From assembly GCA_028023455.1 (NCBI GenBank), contig JAQFVV010000499.1, forward strand, positions 62,001 through 126,000: a stretch of 64,000 nt of DNA. The letters are read 5' to 3'. The notes under the pieces are model-generated. The model did not search any database. It worked only from the letters and a program-made list of their open reading frames with translations, and was not told the origin of the DNA. The stretch is from Epiperipatus broadwayi (Eukaryota > Onychophora > Udeonychophora > Euonychophora > Peripatidae). Made by a program: the position numbers and the translations under genes. Shown here in pieces: positions 12,621 to 23,835 of the stretch. Numbering within the stretch: position 1 is the stretch's first letter; every line of letters starts with the position of its first letter.

Positions 12621-12846
12621 ATATTAAGCAATTAAATCATCCCACATGATTAAGAAATCCAGTACTGCCCTCTGTGAACTAATATATAAATACATTAGAG
12701 TTCGTATTTCAAAATAGCCATGTCAAAATGGTATACCATTTTGACATGGCTATTTTGAAATACGAACTCTAATGTATTTATATATTAGTTCACAGAGGGC
12801 AGTACTGGATTTCTTAATCATGTGGGATGATTTAATTGCTTAATAT
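12621..12846. mobile_element. Perfect 226-bp palindrome without spacer (MITE-like)
   Basis: The 113-bp arms 12621-12733 and 12734-12846 are exact reverse complements as far as I can read, meeting at GGTA|TACC with no loop base. The arms contain CAGTACTGCCCTCTGTG, which resembles a block in the palindrome at 48.3 kb. The left side abuts a TA run (TATATATAT). A terminal-inverted-repeat element reduced to its two ends, or a hairpin-derived insertion, would look like this. The complete lack of divergence between arms implies recent origin or arm-to-arm correction. Confidence 0.85.
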
Positions 12847-12889
12847 TTGTATATTTATTTCAGTATAGTGTTATGCACTGGGATTATTA

Positions 12890-13085
12890 TATATATATAT
12901 ATAACTAAAGAATAGAAATGAGAATACATCCATGTAATCAGTGATGTTGCCAAGAACTAATTGATAATCCTTGAAGCTAAACAAGTTTTTTTCTTTAATG
13001 TATAGTAGTTCTTTTGTTGAAGTAAAAGAGGTTCTCTTTTACTTCAAACCAAAGTTCTTATAAGGATTTAAATCTGGAAAGCTAG
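12890..13085 (+). repeat. Hairpin-containing repeat unit, copy 1
   Basis: The unit begins after (TA)n with ACTAAAGAATAGAAATGAGA and ATCCATGTAA, then CTAAACAAGTTTTT. It carries a perfect 13-bp hairpin with a 3-base loop (TGAAGTAAAAGAG / CTCTTTTACTTCA, 13017-13047). It is homologous to the two units that follow. Confidence 0.65.
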
Positions 13086-13189
13086 TTTTATAGATGTAAG
13101 AATGTGAAAGAATAACATTTTTTTGACATTCTGCAAATATTTTAAACTTCACAGAATTGTATATGCTAAATTAAGTATTTCAATGGAGT

Positions 13190-13615
13190 GTCATTATAGT
13201 AAAGAATAGAAATGAGAAGATCATATCCATGTAAACAGAGATAAAATTTTTAGTTTTTGATGTCAAGAAATTATCAATTAGTACTAATTGAGAAATCTTG
13301 AGACTAAACAAGTTTTCTCATTAATCTATAATAGATCTTTTGTCAGAGTTTTTTGTTGAAATAAAAGAGGCCCTGTTTTATTTCAAACCCATTCTGAGTT
13401 TAAATCCATATAAGAACTTGGTTTTTAAGTAAAAGAAGATCACTCTTACTGCAAAAAAAACTTCAACAAGAAAACCATTATAAGTTAATGAGCAGACATG
13501 TTTGGCCTCAAGGATTGTCAATTAGTAGTACTTGACAATTTCTTGGTGACATCAAAAGCTAAAAACATTATATGTGTTTGCATGGATATAATTTCATTTC
13601 TGATCTTTATTATAT
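13190..13615. repeat. Palindromic pair of the same unit, copies 2 and 3
   Basis: Copy 2 (about 13196-13415, plus) and copy 3 (about 13420-13615, inverted) face each other, forming a roughly 420-bp imperfect palindrome. Shared landmarks are GAATAGAAATGA, ATCCATG-AAACA, TTTTTAG-TTTTGATGTCA, AAGAAATT-TCAA and a GTTGAARTAAAAGA hairpin stem. The outer right end runs into (TA)n, as does copy 1. MITE-like, family unknown. Confidence 0.65.
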
Positions 13616-13739
13616 ATATAAATCAGTGAATAATGTACAATGCAACTTAATAGGTAAGAGGGATTCCTTTTATCTATGTTGCTTCAGATTTCACATTTCT
13701 AAATACAGGTGGCTGTTGTAATATTCTAGGACAGGCTTT

Positions 13740-13980
13740 TATATATATATTAAGTGTAATAATGTTCAAGGCTAAATGGGTTTGAAAGTAGTCATTAAAA
13801 ACCAATCAACATTTAGACAATCCTAATGACAATAACAATCAACAATTTGAAACTGCTGTCAAGACCTCCTTTTATCAATAAATGTCCATCTTTATTGTTA
13901 AAAGGAGGTTGCTTTGACAATAGTTTCAAATTGGTGATTGTTATTGATATTGGAATTGTTAAAGAGTTAACTGTATATAC
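13740..13980. repeat. Imperfect palindrome, type member of a small family
   Basis: Left and right halves are inverted copies around a short centre near 13885-13895. Left to right it reads CAATCAACATTTAGACAATC ... AATAACAATCAACAATTTGAA ... CCTCCTTTTA, then the complements. Related sequence occurs at 21560-21680 and 21860-21960. No coding sequence. Confidence 0.65.
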
Positions 13981-14741
13981 ATATAATTATATATACTAAT
14001 TTACAATTAAATTTCTAGACAAAATTAAATTCTAAATTTATTACTAATAGGTTTCCTACCAAGGTTAATTTCTCAGTACAAATAAACACATACAAAAGAA
14101 ATATATATTATTTTACTTTCACATGATCATTTTAATATCAAAAAAGTTTTTCAACTAATTAATCGTAAATCTTTATTTAGATTTTAATTTTGGTCTTTTC
14201 ATTATTTTCAAAGAAGACAGCTTTAGCATGTTCAAACTTAATTCTATTGCTTGTATTTCTTTTTTGAAATTATAATAAATAACTAAGATATTTATTATTT
14301 ACTCTACTTTTATGAATTTATATTTTTTTTCTTAAGTTTAAACTATTTATATATATAATTTTTTTTACAAAAACAAAGAATAATATAAACAACTTCAGGA
14401 ATGATATTCTTATCATTTTTTTTCTTTTATAATATTCATTAAATTATTTAAAATAATATTTTGTCTTTATACTGTTATTCTTTCTTAAAACTATATAAGA
14501 AAACAATTTAAACAGGAGAGAAATAAACGTATATATATATATATTTCATATCAATATTTTTAAAATTATTATCATTATTATAATTTATTTTAGTCAAAAT
14601 ACTCTGACTTTATCAAAATATTCTATACTAATATAATCTTTATAAAATTCTCTTGTTTAAAACAAAGCTATATTTTTAGAGCTGCTTAATTTTTATTTCT
14701 ATAATAAAATCTCCCTAAAACAGCAAAAAAACAGCTATTTT

Positions 14742-15432
14742 ATGAGTGATATATGGGTAAATAAGCAATTATTTTATCTAGCGCCATGTTTACAATTATA
14801 TTACATTCAAATATCAGCCTTTCAAGCTAATTGAGCATGTGCCTTTTGAGAGTGTTAAATAAATGAATACTTTCCTCTTCAATCCAAGATATAGTATTTA
14901 TGCAGGAATAAAAAGGATCCTCTTATTCCTACGACTCAAATTCTTTTATATGAGCAAATCTGAAGTACTGCTGAGGAGTGCGTGAATAGAATTCTCACTT
15001 TAAATTACTATTTACGATGTTTTTTGACTGAATGACATTGGTGAAATTACTTAGATTTTACTAAATGTTATTCTTATTGAAACTTAATTATGAGTAAATA
15101 AGCAGATAAAATAATTGCTTATTTTCTCATAATTAAGTTTCAGTAAGAATGACATTTAGTAAATTCTAAGTAATTTCACCAACGTCATTCAGTCAAAAAA
15201 TATCATAAATAGTAATTTAAAGTGAGAATTCTATTCACGCTCTCCTCAACAGTACTTCAGATTTGCTCATTTAAAAGAATTTGAGTCGTAGGAATAAGAG
15301 GATCCTTTTTATTCCTGCATAAATACTATATCTTGGATTGAAGAGGAAAGTATTCATTTATTTAACACTCTCAAAAGGCGCATGCTCAATTAGCTTGAAA
15401 GGCTTATATTTGAATGTAATGAGTGATATATG
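14742..15432. mobile_element. Foldback insertion, 305-bp arms, 14-bp TSD
   Basis: The insertion 14756-15418 is flanked by ATGAGTGATATATG at 14742-14755 and 15419-15432. The paralogous arm at about 18420-18450 lacks the insert, confirming the boundaries. The arms 14800-15104 and 15116-15420 are nearly exact reverse complements with an 11-base loop. Outside the left arm, 14758-14782 repeats the loop region in inverted form (AAATAAGCAATTATTTTATC occurs there and, complemented, at the centre). The layout is therefore loop copy, arm, loop, inverted arm. A diverged single unit of the same family lies at 54372-54595. Non-coding. Confidence 0.8.
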
Positions 15433-15674
15433 TTAATAGTTATCAGGTCTAACAATAGGTCTTGAATTCTTACTTTTAATCTAATGATTACATAACAAAC
15501 TATTATTTTTTAAATCTCTTGTCATTAATAAATCTAAAAATTTTAATTAACTCTTAAAATATATTTTATAGAATGATTAAAACTATTAAATTTATTTCAT
15601 AATTCTTCCAATGTATTCTTTTTAATTATAAATAAACAATCATATCATCCCTAATAAACAATTTTAGATACTAT

Positions 15675-16403
15675 TGAATTTGAGTATCTACATTCCATTT
15701 AATCATTTAGTGATTTTTTAAACATTGCAAGTCAATGTCGTGAAACAATACTGGAATAACTAATTGATAAAATTAAGATCTCTTTTTTTTGGAGAAGGAA
15801 TTCCCTTTAAAATCAATACATAATACTGACTTATAAATTAATTCATTATAAATTTAGTGAGTAATTTAAAACCTCATTACTTGTCACCCACAGTTTTTAT
15901 TTCAAACTTTTATTATTTTTTGTCTTCAGTTTCCTTATTTGGTTTTGAAAGAAAAAGGGGCAAAAGGGAACAGGCAAATATGGCTAATTGTAAGTTTTCT
16001 TTTGAAAATTGATTTCTTAAAAAGAAAATTGTTTAAAAATTAAAAAAATAATAATAATAAAACAATACAAATAAACAACTTAAGTTTTAGATTTCTTTAT
16101 CAAATAAAAATATTTTAATAATATAAATGAAGAAATCATAATTTAATTTTTTTAACTTAATTTATAAAAGCTATATTAATTTATAAAAACTAAAAAAAGA
16201 ATTTATTGTAATATACAAAAAATGTTTTATTTTTATTTTTTCTGTTGTATTTTTTAAAACTCTTTAAGTACTTATATTTTACATGTGTAAAGTAGGCTGA
16301 ATCTTAAATTTATCAGTTATTCCAGTATTGTTTAATGATTGATGAATTGCAGTGTTTTGAAAAATCAACTAAAGGAAAAATGAAATGTAGATACATGAGT
16401 TCA
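15675..16403. mobile_element. TIR element, about 730 bp, about 108-bp inverted ends
   Basis: Inverted ends lie at about 15675-15782 and 16296-16403. Shared blocks are GTATCTACATT and AAACAATACTGGAATAACT with their complements in the right end. It sits inside the left arm of the large inverted repeat and has no counterpart in the right arm, so it arrived later. The interior is A+T-rich with no frame, so it is non-autonomous. I could not define a target duplication with confidence. Confidence 0.6.
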
Positions 16404-16819
16404 TCCATACCAACCTTAAATATGCAGATACATGATTATTAATACCTTTCCCCAAAGAATTAATAGAAATTAAACAATTTAAAGATGAAATAATATAACT
16501 TTTAATTCATGCTGTTTAATTTATAAAATTTATCATTATAAATAAAATATATAAAATCTGCCAACATCAAAATCAAATTTTGAATAATCATAATTTTATT
16601 TCCAGAAAAAGATGCATTATCAACTAACACAAAAATAAAAACATTAAATACTGCTTAATATATTAAAGATTGATATATATTATCAATGTTGAAAATATCA
16701 TATTCCAATTATATTCAATCTTAAAATGATTAATCTTATCAAAAGCTTTAAAAAAAAGATGAGATTGTTTACAGTAAAGTTGTGAATTATTCTGTATCTG
16801 TCTATATGATTCAATTATA

Positions 16820-17560
16820 TGCTATCCAAAAAAATGTAAACAAACACAAATGTAAATAAACCAACAAAAAACATTAAAATTCATTAATTTTAATATTTGG
16901 CAGCCATTTATTCTTCTCTGAGCCAAATGGTTACAAATTATACATATTAATATTTTTTTCTTCAGTTTATGTTGAAAGCACATATATTTTATTTTTCCTT
17001 CATTATATTTTATTCTTTCTTTATTATCTTTTTCAAATTTAATGTGCATTATTTTACTTAATAAATTATTTTTTAAGAATAAAAGTTTTGCAAAATTTTA
17101 AAGCGTATTTAAAATTAATATTAATTTAAGAACAGTAAATAATTAGAGAGATTGTAATTGCTTGATAAAGAGTTGAGTCTATTGTTTCAATAAGAGAGAA
17201 AAAAGTTATTGAAAAGAAAAATGAATATCATTCAGAGCATATTTAATACCAGATGAAAGTCAGACATTTTGCTATTTACTTTAAAGATAAAAATATGATA
17301 GGAGATAGTCTTATTGCTTCAGTACATGCATGAATTAACACACATTCAGTAAAATAAAAATTTAATATTGATTATATTATTAGTATTAGTTTTTAAAATA
17401 TATGTACATAATATACATCTAAAAATCATCTGGATTACTTGTATGTGTGTGTTGAAAAGTATTATACACTTGCAATTTAATAAACAATATATAATTTATT
17501 ATCGTCAATGTTTATCAGTAAATGTGAGCTATTATATGCTATACATGTAGAATGTGAGGG
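16820..17560 (+). repeat. Interspersed family R, copy 1
   Basis: It shares ordered blocks with 24715-25228 (plus 31917-31990) and 60960-61765. These are AACATTAAAATTCAT-AATTT, a GGCAGCCA-type block, GAAAGCACATRYATTTTAT, AGAGCATATTTAAT, GATGAAAGTCAGACATTTTG, and a 3' part with GTTGAAAAGT-TTATACACTTG and GTGAGCTATT. Copies are old and all on the same strand. The short minus-strand frames seen in two copies share a few residues only because the DNA is shared. Confidence 0.6.
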
Positions 17561-18599
17561 GGCTTGACAAAATATAGTGTAGTTTATGGCTCCGCTGTAA
17601 ATTTCAAAATTGGCAAACTTTAAAAAAAAAAAACTATTCAAGAATCTAGAAATGTCTTCAACAATACTAAAACTAAAATCAAACATAAATCTTAAAGGAA
17701 AACATACCGATTTTGTTATGAAAAAAGATATTTTTAAAGAGAAGGTAATTAAATAATTGTAAATATATTATTTAAAAAAAAAACAAAAAATAGGTATTAT
17801 GAGAAAAATAGAAAAGTAACATTATCCAAATGAATTTATATTATGTAAAATATTTATGAATACAGTATTAGAATTCACAAATAATATTTTCCTTTAAGAT
17901 TTATTTGTTCATTGGTAGTGTTCGTGTTGTTAAAGAAATTTGTAGATTCCTAGTTATTTTTTAAAAGTGTTTATCAATTTTGATAATTATACTGTGTATA
18001 TGATTTTACGATGAAAGATAATTGAGTGTATATTAATTTTGATATAGTCAATTAATAGATTAAGCAGTATTTGATATCTTTATTTTTATGTCAAATTAAT
18101 AATACATCTTTATCTGAAAGTAAAATTATAGATTATTAAAAATTTGTTTTTGTGTTGATTTAAGCTGTAATTTTTTTTTTTTTTAAAAAAAAGACAGATC
18201 ATATCATATTTAGATATATTAAGATTGTTTGCAATGAAAAAAAATCCATTGGAAGAATTATTAATAAATTTAATAGATTTAATCCTTTTGTAAAGTTTAG
18301 AAGTAGAGGGTTGGATTTTGTTTATTTAATTTTTTTTAAGATTTATTAGTGATAAAAAATTTAAAATATAATTGTTTGATATATAGTCATTAGATTAAAA
18401 GTAAGAATTGAAGACCTATAGTTAGAAAAGTCACTCATAAAATAGTTGTTTTAATGAGTCTTTATTATAGAAATGAAAAATTAAATAGTTTCAAAAATAT
18501 AGCTTTGTTTCAAAAAAGAGAATATTATAAAGACTGTTCTGATGAATTGATTAAGAATATTTTGTTTATTATTACTTTTTACAATGCTTTTTTTACAAC

Positions 18600-19030
18600 C
18601 CATTATTGATGGTTTCGATTGCCCCAGCAACCTTTGTAAAAAGTAATAAAGAACATAGATAGTATTAATAGTATATGGATTTGGCAATGCAATAAGAAGG
18701 ATAAAGTTATAATACTTTGTACAGAATATTTTGTTTAACTGAAAATATAATAGTGATAATTAATTTTTAAAATGTTAATATAATATGCATATTTTATTTC
18801 TTTGCTTTTTAAATTGTCTTTTTATAAGATTTTAAAATGGAATCATAATATATTTTTAATATTTAAATAGATAAGGAAAAATCTTATTCTAAATCAAGGA
18901 TCTTCAACATGGTTGAAACACCCACAAAAGTGGAAGTTTTACAATTTTTGTTGAGCAGTAATTAATTTATTGTCATAGTACTTTGATTGAATTTATAAAA
19001 ATTACATATTTATTTTAAAATCCTGTTTTG
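18600..19030. other. A+T-rich spacer
   Basis: No gene was seen. A stem is possible between ACTTTTTACAA (18574) and CTTTGTAAAAAGTAATAA (18630), otherwise nothing stands out. Confidence 0.4.
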
Positions 19031-19032
19031 CA

Positions 19033-19459
19033 GGTTTCGAACTCAGACTTTCACATGACCCACCACTCTCAGTGCCATCTCATATTGCTGACCCACCTGA
19101 TCACACACATGTTGAAAAGATAAATAATCACCAATATATGTATTTCATGCTAAACCAGCAATCATCAGTTGGTCTAGATTACTATCCTCACACATATATA
19201 TATTCAGTACTCAGCTTTATATTAAGATAGCCAATCTTTATACTTTAATGGACAGGCTTCAAACTATTCCAACTCACTACTCTTTAGCCTTCCATTTCAT
19301 TGAAAATCTGATGATGGAATGTTCAAAGCCCTTGTTAGTGCCAAGGTTGTCATCCTACTCATGTTGACATATTAATCATTCTGTTTGTGATCAAATGGGT
19401 CAGCAATATGACATGGCACTGAGAGTGGTGGGTCACGTGAAAGTCTGAGTTCGAAACCC
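19033..19459. mobile_element. Facing pair of tRNA-like SINE heads around a repeat body
   Basis: Arms 19033-19106 (minus) and 19386-19459 (plus) are about 74-bp inverted copies. Each carries a pol III B-box-like GAGTTCGAAACC at its outer end and a GGGTCAGCAATATGA block inside, which resembles the 5' half of a tRNA-derived promoter. The interior (19107-19330) matches the interior of the MITE at 35.6 kb and the copy at 36.6 kb (CAGTTGGT-TAGA, TATATTAAGATRGC, CTTTAATGGACAGGCTTCAA). The head is only loosely tRNA-like and I cannot name the isoacceptor. Confidence 0.5.
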
Positions 19460-19894
19460 ATATATATTACATATATAAATGCAGATTTAAGCCTGTACAA
19501 TGTATTAAAATCCTTTTTTATAATTTTTTTAAATTCAATTTGTATAATTTGTCTTATCAATATTTAGAATTTCATAGTGAATGTGTGTTATAATGTCACA
19601 TGTTCAATATGAACTTCTAAAAATGTGGAAAATAAAAATCTGGTAGATGGCACCACACTAATGTAAAGTTTAAAAATCTGGTATATAGCAACATAATGTA
19701 TGCATAGAATTCTGTCAATCCAATTGACTGTTCATTTATAAAATAATTTTGTATTAAAATTGTGTATGTTTTTTTAGTTTTTTTCAAATTTTCATTAAAC
19801 TGCTTAAGAAAATGTGTACTTGTTTATATTCTACTGAATATTGGTATATGGTTTCATCTAATCATCAGTAAATGAAATTATGCCAATGTGATTA

Positions 19895-21503
19895 TTGTGT
19901 CAGATTTTGTTTTCTGATGAAGCAATGACACCATCTCGATTGCAAGAATATTTTCACACTAAACACAAAGATAAAATTTATGAACAATTTAAAAAATGTA
20001 ATACCATAACTTCAACATTTGAAAAGTATTCAGTAAAAACTGAAAATGGACTCATAGCAACTTATCAAATATCTGCATTTATTGCTAAAAATGGGCAGCC
20101 CATATTATTAGAGAAAAGTTATGTTTTAAAGTACTTTTATTGACACTGATGCATCAGGACTCAGCCAATATTCTGAAAAATTTGACAATTAGTGATAAAA
20201 TAATTGGTCAACATATGGATTAAATAGTTGTTGAAAAGCAACTTGTTTGTATGCTTCAAAAAAAATTATTTTCTCTATAAGTAGATGAATCAACAATTGA
20301 TGATAATAATGCTCTTTTAATTCACAAGAAGAAATGACACTTAAAAAAAAGAAGAAGAAATGCTTGCTACTAACATTGTTACATACAAGAGGTATATTCA
20401 TTTATACTACAATTCAATCCTATTTTGTAAAACATAGCATACCATTAAGAAATATAATTGCTTGTGAAACAGATGGCACTCTAACAATGATTAACCACCA
20501 TCAAGGGTTTTAGCACACTTGAAAAAAGTAGTTCCCAAATATTATGCATTCATTGCATTATTCACAGGCAATATCTTGCTGCAAAACGTATTAGTCTCAG
20601 TTTACATTTATTTTTAACAATTGTCATAAATTCAATTAGTAAGATTAAATCTAATGAAAAGAATGATAGAATATTATAAGGATAAGGCTTTTGATGAATC
20701 ATATGTCTGATGTATTCATACAGAAGTGTGCTGGATACCAAGAGGGCACTGTCTTTCATGTTTTGTGGAACTATATGTGACTATCTTCAAGTTTTTTTGA
20801 AAATTCCAAAGAAGTCAATATGTGTCAGAAGTTAAAAACATGCAAAAAAGTTTTTTTTAAAAATTTAGCTGATATATTTACTAAATTAAATGAAGTTAAT
20901 TTATATTTCCAAGAAAAAATTATGACTCTTACTGAATGCAAAAAAAAAAAAAATTTGTCTATTTATTGATAAATTAAGTTTGTTCAGATAAAATATGATG
21001 AATAAGGAACGAATAAGTTTTCTAAGTTGTTGTCAATCAAAGATGATCTTACAGTTAATGACTAGAAAACATAGAGTGGTCATCTTCATATACTCAAATT
21101 TGAATTGGAAACCTGTTTTCAAGATATCATTAACCTGGAATGGAATGCATGTATTGACTCTGCATTTAATGTAAATATAACTGAAGTTAAAATTAAGTTG
21201 CAAGAAGAGTTATTACAATTAAAATACGACACTGAGAATAAAAAAAAATTAATGAAGGAAGATATATACAACTATGGCAAAAAAAAATCTGAGCTATGTT
21301 TACGGAATAAAATATTTTCACTCCTGAGCCTTTCCAACTTTATATTTGATGGAAACAGGTTCAGTGTTGTGAACAAACTTTTGAGCAAAGAAAAAAACTG
21401 CTTAAATGTACAAAAAAAGGGAAGATTTTTATTTATTTTTACAAATCTAAACCCAAACATAAATTATTTAGTTAACCAATATCGAGCACAAGGCTCTCAC
21501 TAA
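19895..21503 (+). pseudogene. hAT transposase remnant, ZBED5-like
   Basis: A decayed coding region is readable in pieces on the plus strand. The first open piece (19895-20143) has the second half of a BED-type finger (C-x2-C just upstream or at its start, EAMTPSRLQEYF, H-x-KH), then a segment with SAFIAKNGQP typical of ZBED/hAT proteins. Interrupted pieces follow: VDESTIDD (about 20288), ETDGTL (about 20468), CIIHRQYLAAKRI (about 20555-20600) and HTEVCW (about 20718). The last open piece (21105-21503) is the C-terminal dimerisation part, ending in NPNINYLVNQYRAQGSH. hAT transposases cut and paste DNA using a DDE/RNase H-like core. Multiple stops and frameshifts make this inactive. No terminal inverted repeats or 8-bp TSD identified. 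Confidence 0.75.
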
Positions 21504-21559
21504 AAGTAATTTCTATTAAATTTATTTTTTGTGTATATATACACACATATATTTTCAAC

Positions 21560-21680
21560 AGTTTGAAATTGTTGATTGTTATTGCTATTGAGATTGTCTA
21601 AGTGTTGACTGATTTTACTGATTACTTATAAATCCATTTAGCCTTGAACATTATTACTCTTATTATTTAAATAATGGGTG
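21560..21680 (+). repeat. Partial copy of the 13.8-kb palindrome family
   Basis: CAGTTTGAAATTGTTGATTG, TTGTCTAAGTGTTGACTG and CCATTTAGCCTTGAACATTA match, inverted, the left half of the palindrome at 13740-13880. Confidence 0.55.
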
Positions 21681-21854
21681 CAATTTGAAAATTATATTGC
21701 AGATTATAATGTTATAATTGACTATTTATTAGTCTATATTCAGAACAGATATTTACCTGTTTAAGAAGATTTATTTAAACTTCATTGTATCAATTATTTC
21801 AATCTCTGTGATCAAGTCTTAATCTTTAATGTTTATATAAATATATTGGATCAT

Positions 21855-21965
21855 AAATAACCACCTTTATTGTTAAAGGAGATTGTCTTGACAATAATTT
21901 GAAATTATTGATTGTTATTGATACTGGGATTGTCCAAATGTTGGCTGGTTTTAATAATTATAAGT
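21855..21965 (+). repeat. Second partial copy of the 13.8-kb palindrome family
   Basis: CTTTATTGTTAAAGGAGATT, TTGACAATAATTTGAAATTA and ATTGTTATTGATACTGGGAT match the right half of 13890-13980 in the same orientation. Confidence 0.55.
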
Positions 21966-22640
21966 TATTAAATAAATATGCAGTTATTTCTTATTTTTAT
22001 GCTTTATATTTATCACAATTTATACATAATAATGCATTTTATACTTACATTAGTTTAGTTTTAAATTTTATTTTATGTCTCTAGATATAACTGCTCATAT
22101 TTGTATTTGTATTGGTTACTTCCTATATTTTATTCTGTGCTTATTTTTCAATGTTATTTTTGAATAAAATTATGTTCTGTAAGAATATTATCAAATTTTA
22201 TGTTAGGTGGGAGGTAGGCATATTGTAATCTCTCCAAAATATGTTAAAGTGAAGATAAACAAAAATGATTGATCACCCATGCATTAAATAATACATAAGA
22301 GAATATTGATAGGAATACAATTCCTGAAAATATTTATATTATTTTTTGTCTTTATAAGAAATTGTATATAAGCCAATATATTTTGAGCTTTTAACAAGAG
22401 ATTGAAAATTCATAAAAGTAGGATAAAGAATAAATATACTAATTCTGCATTATATATTCATGAAATAAATGCAGGCAATAAAAGACATTTTTGGTAGGCT
22501 AAGGTCATCTCCTTTGAAAAGAATAAAATAGAGAAAAAAATTAAGAATTTTTTTTATAGAGATTTATGATTCTGAAGCTATTAATCTACTTAAAAGATCT
22601 ATTGATATTAATGGTATTTAGAATGTGAGTTGGAATTATA
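21966..22640. other. A+T-rich spacer
   Basis: No gene, RNA or recognisable repeat. The 61-codon frame here is hydrophobic low-complexity sequence and probably chance. Confidence 0.45.
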
Positions 22641-22642
22641 AG

Positions 22643-22653
22643 AAAATAGGACA

Positions 22654-22695
<42 letters not shown>

Positions 22696-22720
22696 GGACA
22701 GTATATATATATATATAATT
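22643..22720 (+). repeat. (TA)n with duplicated AAATAGGACAG unit
   Basis: AAATAGGACAG followed by (TA)n occurs twice in tandem (22645 and 22690), so the duplication boundary lies within the TA run, as at 2651-2794. Confidence 0.75.
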
Positions 22721-22794
22721 TGAAAAAATTTTAGTGGACAACCACTAATTTCAAACAATACCATAGACCTGTCCTATTAACTGAATTAAATGTT

Positions 22795-22850
22795 TTAATC
22801 CAAGGGTAAGACAAATCTGGCCCTGGGGCCAACTCCAGCCCGTATATATA
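22795..22850 (+). mobile_element. Possible non-autonomous hAT end
   Basis: The only G+C-rich spot in the area reads CTGGCCCTGGGGCCAACTCC then AGCCCG. Clusters of GGCC/GGGCC after a CAAGGGT-like start are common at the ends of some animal hAT elements. No partner end was found, so this is weak. Confidence 0.3.
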
Positions 22851-22989
22851 TTGTGATGGATTACTTTGCATATAAGAAGTCTGCCTTGGCAGGAAAACCA
22901 TTGATAATAGATCTGTAATTTAATTTTCACTGCTAAATTAATTGTGAATTGGTGTATAGTGTCTAGTTTAGCTTTTGGTATTTGATATT

Positions 22990-23475
22990 GTATATATTTT
23001 ATAAACAACAATCAATTTTCAGGTAAAGTAAATACTTTGAATAATTTTTTAGAATCATCTCTTATTCTTTATGCTTGCATGACCATTTTTTTTCAGGTGA
23101 TATCACTTTCATTACTTTTTCTACATACTTTCCACAGCCTTTCCAAAAAAATATACCATAGATTTTGCAAATTATTTTATAACACACTCTTTAAATAATA
23201 CCAAACAAACAGCTTTGAATTAATGTTTGTAAAGTTGTTATAACAATTAATATCAATCCAACAGTTTTATTTAAAGAATGTAATATAAAATAAATTTTAA
23301 AAATTGTAATAAATTTATTTTGAAAGATTGTGGAAAGTATCTGGAAGGAGTATTAAAAATCATACAGTCTGAAAAAACATGTCAATATAAGCATAAAGAA
23401 TAAGAATGATTTCAAAAAAATAATTCAAAATATCTATCTTATTTGAAAGTTGATTGTTGTTTATAAATTTTAATT
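22990..23475. mobile_element. MITE with about 150-bp terminal inverted repeats
   Basis: Left arm about 22995-23150 and right arm about 23315-23470 are inverted copies. Paired blocks are TATAAACAACAATCAA-TTTCA, CTTATTCTTTATGCTT, TTTTTTTCAG and ATACTTTCCACA with their complements. The short interior is A+T-rich without a frame. No TSD could be fixed because the flanks are low complexity. Unrelated in sequence to the other palindromes here. Confidence 0.65.
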
Positions 23476-23754
23476 TTGTACATTGTTTGGATATATATAT
23501 AATTTATATCATCTTCTATTTTGAATTGATTTAAAAACTTGATTCAACTATCTAAAATTCAAATCTATGCACATGTAGTTTTGAAATATAAGATGCATAT
23601 CTCAAGGTCACTAACTAAAATAATCACCAATGTAACAAACAATTTCTTTAACTTTTGTTTAATATTGTGATATTCATACTATATCATAATAAAATTTGGA
23701 TTGTAATTAAATAGATATAGCAATTAATTCCTTGAATGCACAGAAAGCATATGT

Positions 23755-23835
23755 AAATGCTTTTAAACAGGCTTTAACATTATACCAAATTTTAAAGTGC
23801 ATTGAACACAGGTTAAAGCCTGTTTAAAAGTATTT
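23755..23835 (+). repeat. 24-bp stem hairpin
   Basis: Arms 23755-23778 and 23812-23835 (core TTTTAAACAGGCTTTAAC and complement) form a stem with one mismatch and a 33-base loop. It may be the end pair of a small element, and no function is implied. Confidence 0.6.

Larger units (their letters stand above)
14640..18540. repeat. Large inverted repeat, arms about 0.6 kb, about 3.9 kb overall
   Basis: The left arm spans about 14640-16690 including two insertions. The right arm spans about 18030-18540, inverted and uninterrupted. Matching blocks from the outside in are: AACAAAGCTATATTTTT (14664) with its complement at about 18500; TATTTTATGAGTGA (14737) with about 18440; ATAGGTCTT-AATTCTTACTTTTAATCTAATGA (15455) with about 18390-18420; AATTCTTCCAATG (15600) with about 18250; and AATACTGCTTAAT (16650) with about 18070. 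The centre holds the repeat copy at 16820-17560. It may be a DNA transposon with long inverted ends or an inverted duplication. No transposase was seen. Confidence 0.7.
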
